Shown: positions 15,121-15,740 of the stretch, piece after piece
Position numbering within the stretch: the first letter of the stretch is position 1
How the letters are laid out: the number at the start of each line of letters is the position of its first letter
Assembly: GCA_024278415.1 (NCBI GenBank)
Contig: JAJRTI010000985.1
Coordinates: 1 to 15,740 of the forward strand
DNA from: Planctomycetota bacterium
Lineage (GTDB): Bacteria; Planctomycetota; Brocadiia; JAJRTI01
DNA: 15,740 nt
Direction of reading: 5' to 3'
Translations under genes and position numbers: made by a program
The notes under the pieces: model-generated
Database searches by the model: none
The model's input: the letters and a program-made list of their open reading frames with translations, nothing else
Told to the model about the DNA's origin: nothing

Positions 15121-15363
15121 TTATCGTTTGGGTGTGCCGTACAAGTAATGATCGTGCTGTTCCGCGAGGTCTCTTGGGAGACCCTTGGGCATCTTCTTGG
15201 ACAGTTCGAGGGCCTTCTCCAACCATAACGGACGACTTGCCACCGGCCCAGTCTCATCGTCCACCAACTCAATCTGGACGCGGAACGGCGCGTCCGCCGG
15301 CAGGTCCACGGGCTCGTCCGGCACGATCACCTTGCCGTCAGAATGTGCAGTGAAGGTCAGCAT
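15121..15363 (-). CDS. VapB-like antitoxin, apparently orphan
   Basis: An 80-residue protein. The N-terminal half (MLTFTAHSDGKVIVPDEPVD then LPADAPFRVQIELV) has the 'FDGKV-VPDEPVDLP-G' beta-rich form of small antitoxin-like proteins near DUF104. The end, DHYLYGTPKR, is the C-terminal tag I associate with this group, in which the next gene usually encodes a PIN toxin. AAGGAG suits ATG 15363 (6-nt spacing) better than the adjacent ATG 15366 (3 nt). A promoter lies at 15407-15435. The TAA stop overlaps an ATG, but the frame that follows is repeat sequence and carries no PIN motifs, so the partner looks lost. The antitoxin-family assignment rests on pattern memory and is moderate. Confidence 0.75.
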   Translation of the reverse strand: MLTFTAHSDGKVIVPDEPVDLPADAPFRVQIELVDDETGPVASRPLWLEKALELSKKMPKGLPRDLAEQHDHYLYGTPKR

Positions 15364-15406
15364 CATGTTCTCCTTCTGGAAGGGCATCAGCGAATAGCGT
15401 TCACTC

Positions 15407-15435
15407 ATTATCTGCGATGTACGTCGCGAGCGCAA
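15407..15435 (-). promoter_or_regulatory. Sigma70-type promoter for the orphan antitoxin gene
   Basis: On the minus strand, TTGCGC (15435-15430) and GATAAT (15412-15407, five of six) are 17 bp apart. Transcription would start near 15400, about 37 nt before the ATG. Confidence 0.6.
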
Positions 15436-15462
15436 GGTCATGAACGCGGCGGAATGCGCATG

Positions 15463-15491
15463 TTGCGCGCCCGGAACGCGAGTGCTACAAT
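15463..15491 (+). promoter_or_regulatory. Sigma70-type promoter for the right-edge gene
   Basis: TTGCGC (15463-15468) and TACAAT (15486-15491) are 17 bp apart, with a G-C-T run-in before the -10 box. The start of transcription is expected near 15498, giving an unusually long leader of about 220 nt before ATG 15721. Confidence 0.6.
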
Positions 15492-15551
15492 CCGGCCTCG
15501 ACGCATCAGTCACCACTACTACCGACCCATCCGCGCCCATCCGCCATCACT

Positions 15552-15674
15552 GGTGCTGGACGTCCACGTCCAGCACCCATTCGGCGCGGACGTCTCGTCC
15601 GCCCGCGAACCTTTGGACCTCCAGCGGACCAGGAGGTCCGCACTGCGGGGTCACGGACGTAGACGTCCGTGACC
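15552..15674 (+). repeat. Array of four hairpins in the leader of the right-edge gene
   Basis: Four inverted repeats stand in a row: 15552-15577 (12-bp arms GGTGCTGGACGT/ACGTCCAGCACC, 2-nt centre), 15586-15602 (GCGGACG-TCT-CGTCCGC), 15615-15639 (GGACCTCC/GGAGGTCC, 9-nt centre) and 15649-15674 (12-bp arms GGTCACGGACGT/ACGTCCGTGACC, 2-nt centre). The first and last share ten-plus positions, and their three differing bases are matched on the opposite arm. All carry a GGAC core. They lie between promoter and ribosome binding site, so in RNA they would form a chain of stems; in DNA they could be binding sites for a dimeric protein or a repetitive palindromic element. Confidence 0.85.
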
Positions 15675-15706
15675 AGTCGCACCTCTCGATTGGGCGCGGC
15701 CAACAC

Positions 15707-15713
15707 GGAGGAG
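15707..15713 (+). promoter_or_regulatory. Strong ribosome binding site for the right-edge gene
   Basis: GGAGGAG lies 7 nt before ATG 15721, an ideal Shine-Dalgarno that supports a real start even though only seven codons are visible. Confidence 0.75.
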
Positions 15714-15720
15714 TTCGACC

Positions 15721-15740
15721 ATGAAGAAAACCGGATTCGG
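15721..15740 (+). CDS. Start of an unidentified gene (5' fragment)
   Basis: Only M-K-K-T-G-F and the first two bases of a Gly codon are in the window. The lysine-rich start could precede a signal peptide or membrane segment, but too little is visible to say. The start is supported by the perfect Shine-Dalgarno and an upstream promoter with a hairpin-rich leader. Confidence 0.6.

Noticed and set aside
14804..15226. Minus-strand 140-codon open frame over the repeat island
   Set aside because: Its sequence is a translation of the palindromic repeats (recurring NPNG and NPGL), has no Shine-Dalgarno at its first start, and overlaps the antitoxin gene; it is a typical false hypothetical protein.
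14783..15674. CRISPR-like repeats
   Set aside because: The elements are palindromes of differing sequence at irregular spacing, without direct repeats separated by unique spacers and without cas genes.
15721..15740. Type II pseudopilin-like start (MKKTGF-TLIE)
   Set aside because: The codon after Phe begins GG and so encodes Gly, not Thr; the GFTLIE signature is not supported.

Overview
The window is high-GC (clearly above 60% by eye), densely coded bacterial DNA. The gene mix (a Gfo/Idh/MocA oxidoreductase, a GH36-like alpha-galactosidase, a URO-D-like methyltransferase-family protein, a small Amidohydro_2 enzyme, and a very large hybrid histidine kinase) and an intergenic cluster of 'CCCAGGGTT...AACCCTGGG' and 'CCC-GTT-GGG' palindromes suggest an uncultured Planctomycetota, Lentisphaerota or Hydrogenedentota-type organism. 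That placement is an inference: there is no rRNA or other phylogenetic marker in the window.

Layout. (1) 1-2703, minus strand: a Gfo/Idh/MocA oxidoreductase followed by a GH36-like alpha-galactosidase that leaves the window at the left edge. The alpha-galactosidase frame is cut by one in-frame TAG at 1293-1295 and is otherwise open for about 490 codons. (2) 2778-3917, plus: a membrane-anchored zinc-ribbon protein of unknown function with its own promoter. (3) 3914-6382, minus: a zinc amidase (PGRP/AmpD type) and a TMTC-like GT-C/TPR membrane protein, joined by an ATGA overlap. The last gene meets the zinc-ribbon gene tail to tail with overlapping stop codons. (4) 6407-10879, minus: a hybrid histidine kinase (CHASE4-like sensor, HAMP, PAS, HisKA, HATPase, REC, REC, Hpt), ATGA-coupled to a REC-HATPase protein resembling an RsbW-type output. 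(5) 10894-12079, plus: the URO-D-like protein, divergent from the kinase. (6) 12150-13088, minus: a DUF433/DUF5615 toxin-antitoxin-like pair, with a decayed Phd/YefM antitoxin fragment downstream. (7) 13119-13901, plus: a DPM1-like GT2 glycosyltransferase. (8) 13921-14727, minus: the amidohydrolase. (9) 14765-15014: a palindromic-repeat island. (10) 15121-15435, minus: an orphan VapB-like antitoxin without a visible PIN partner. (11) 15463-15740, plus: a promoter, a leader carrying four hairpins, and the first codons of a gene that leaves the window.

All four divergent intergenic regions hold a pair of back-to-back sigma70-like promoters with 17-18 bp spacers. These help fix several start codons, notably for the histidine kinase and the amidase. 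Functionally, the window combines sugar or glycoside catabolism (GH36, Gfo/Idh, possibly the amidohydrolase and URO-D protein), envelope work (amidase, GT-C/TPR protein, GT2), one phosphorelay that seems to end in an ATPase-type partner-switching protein rather than a DNA-binding regulator, and accessory toxin-antitoxin and repeat material concentrated after 12.1 kb. I see no rRNA, tRNA, insertion sequence, CRISPR array or canonical riboswitch.
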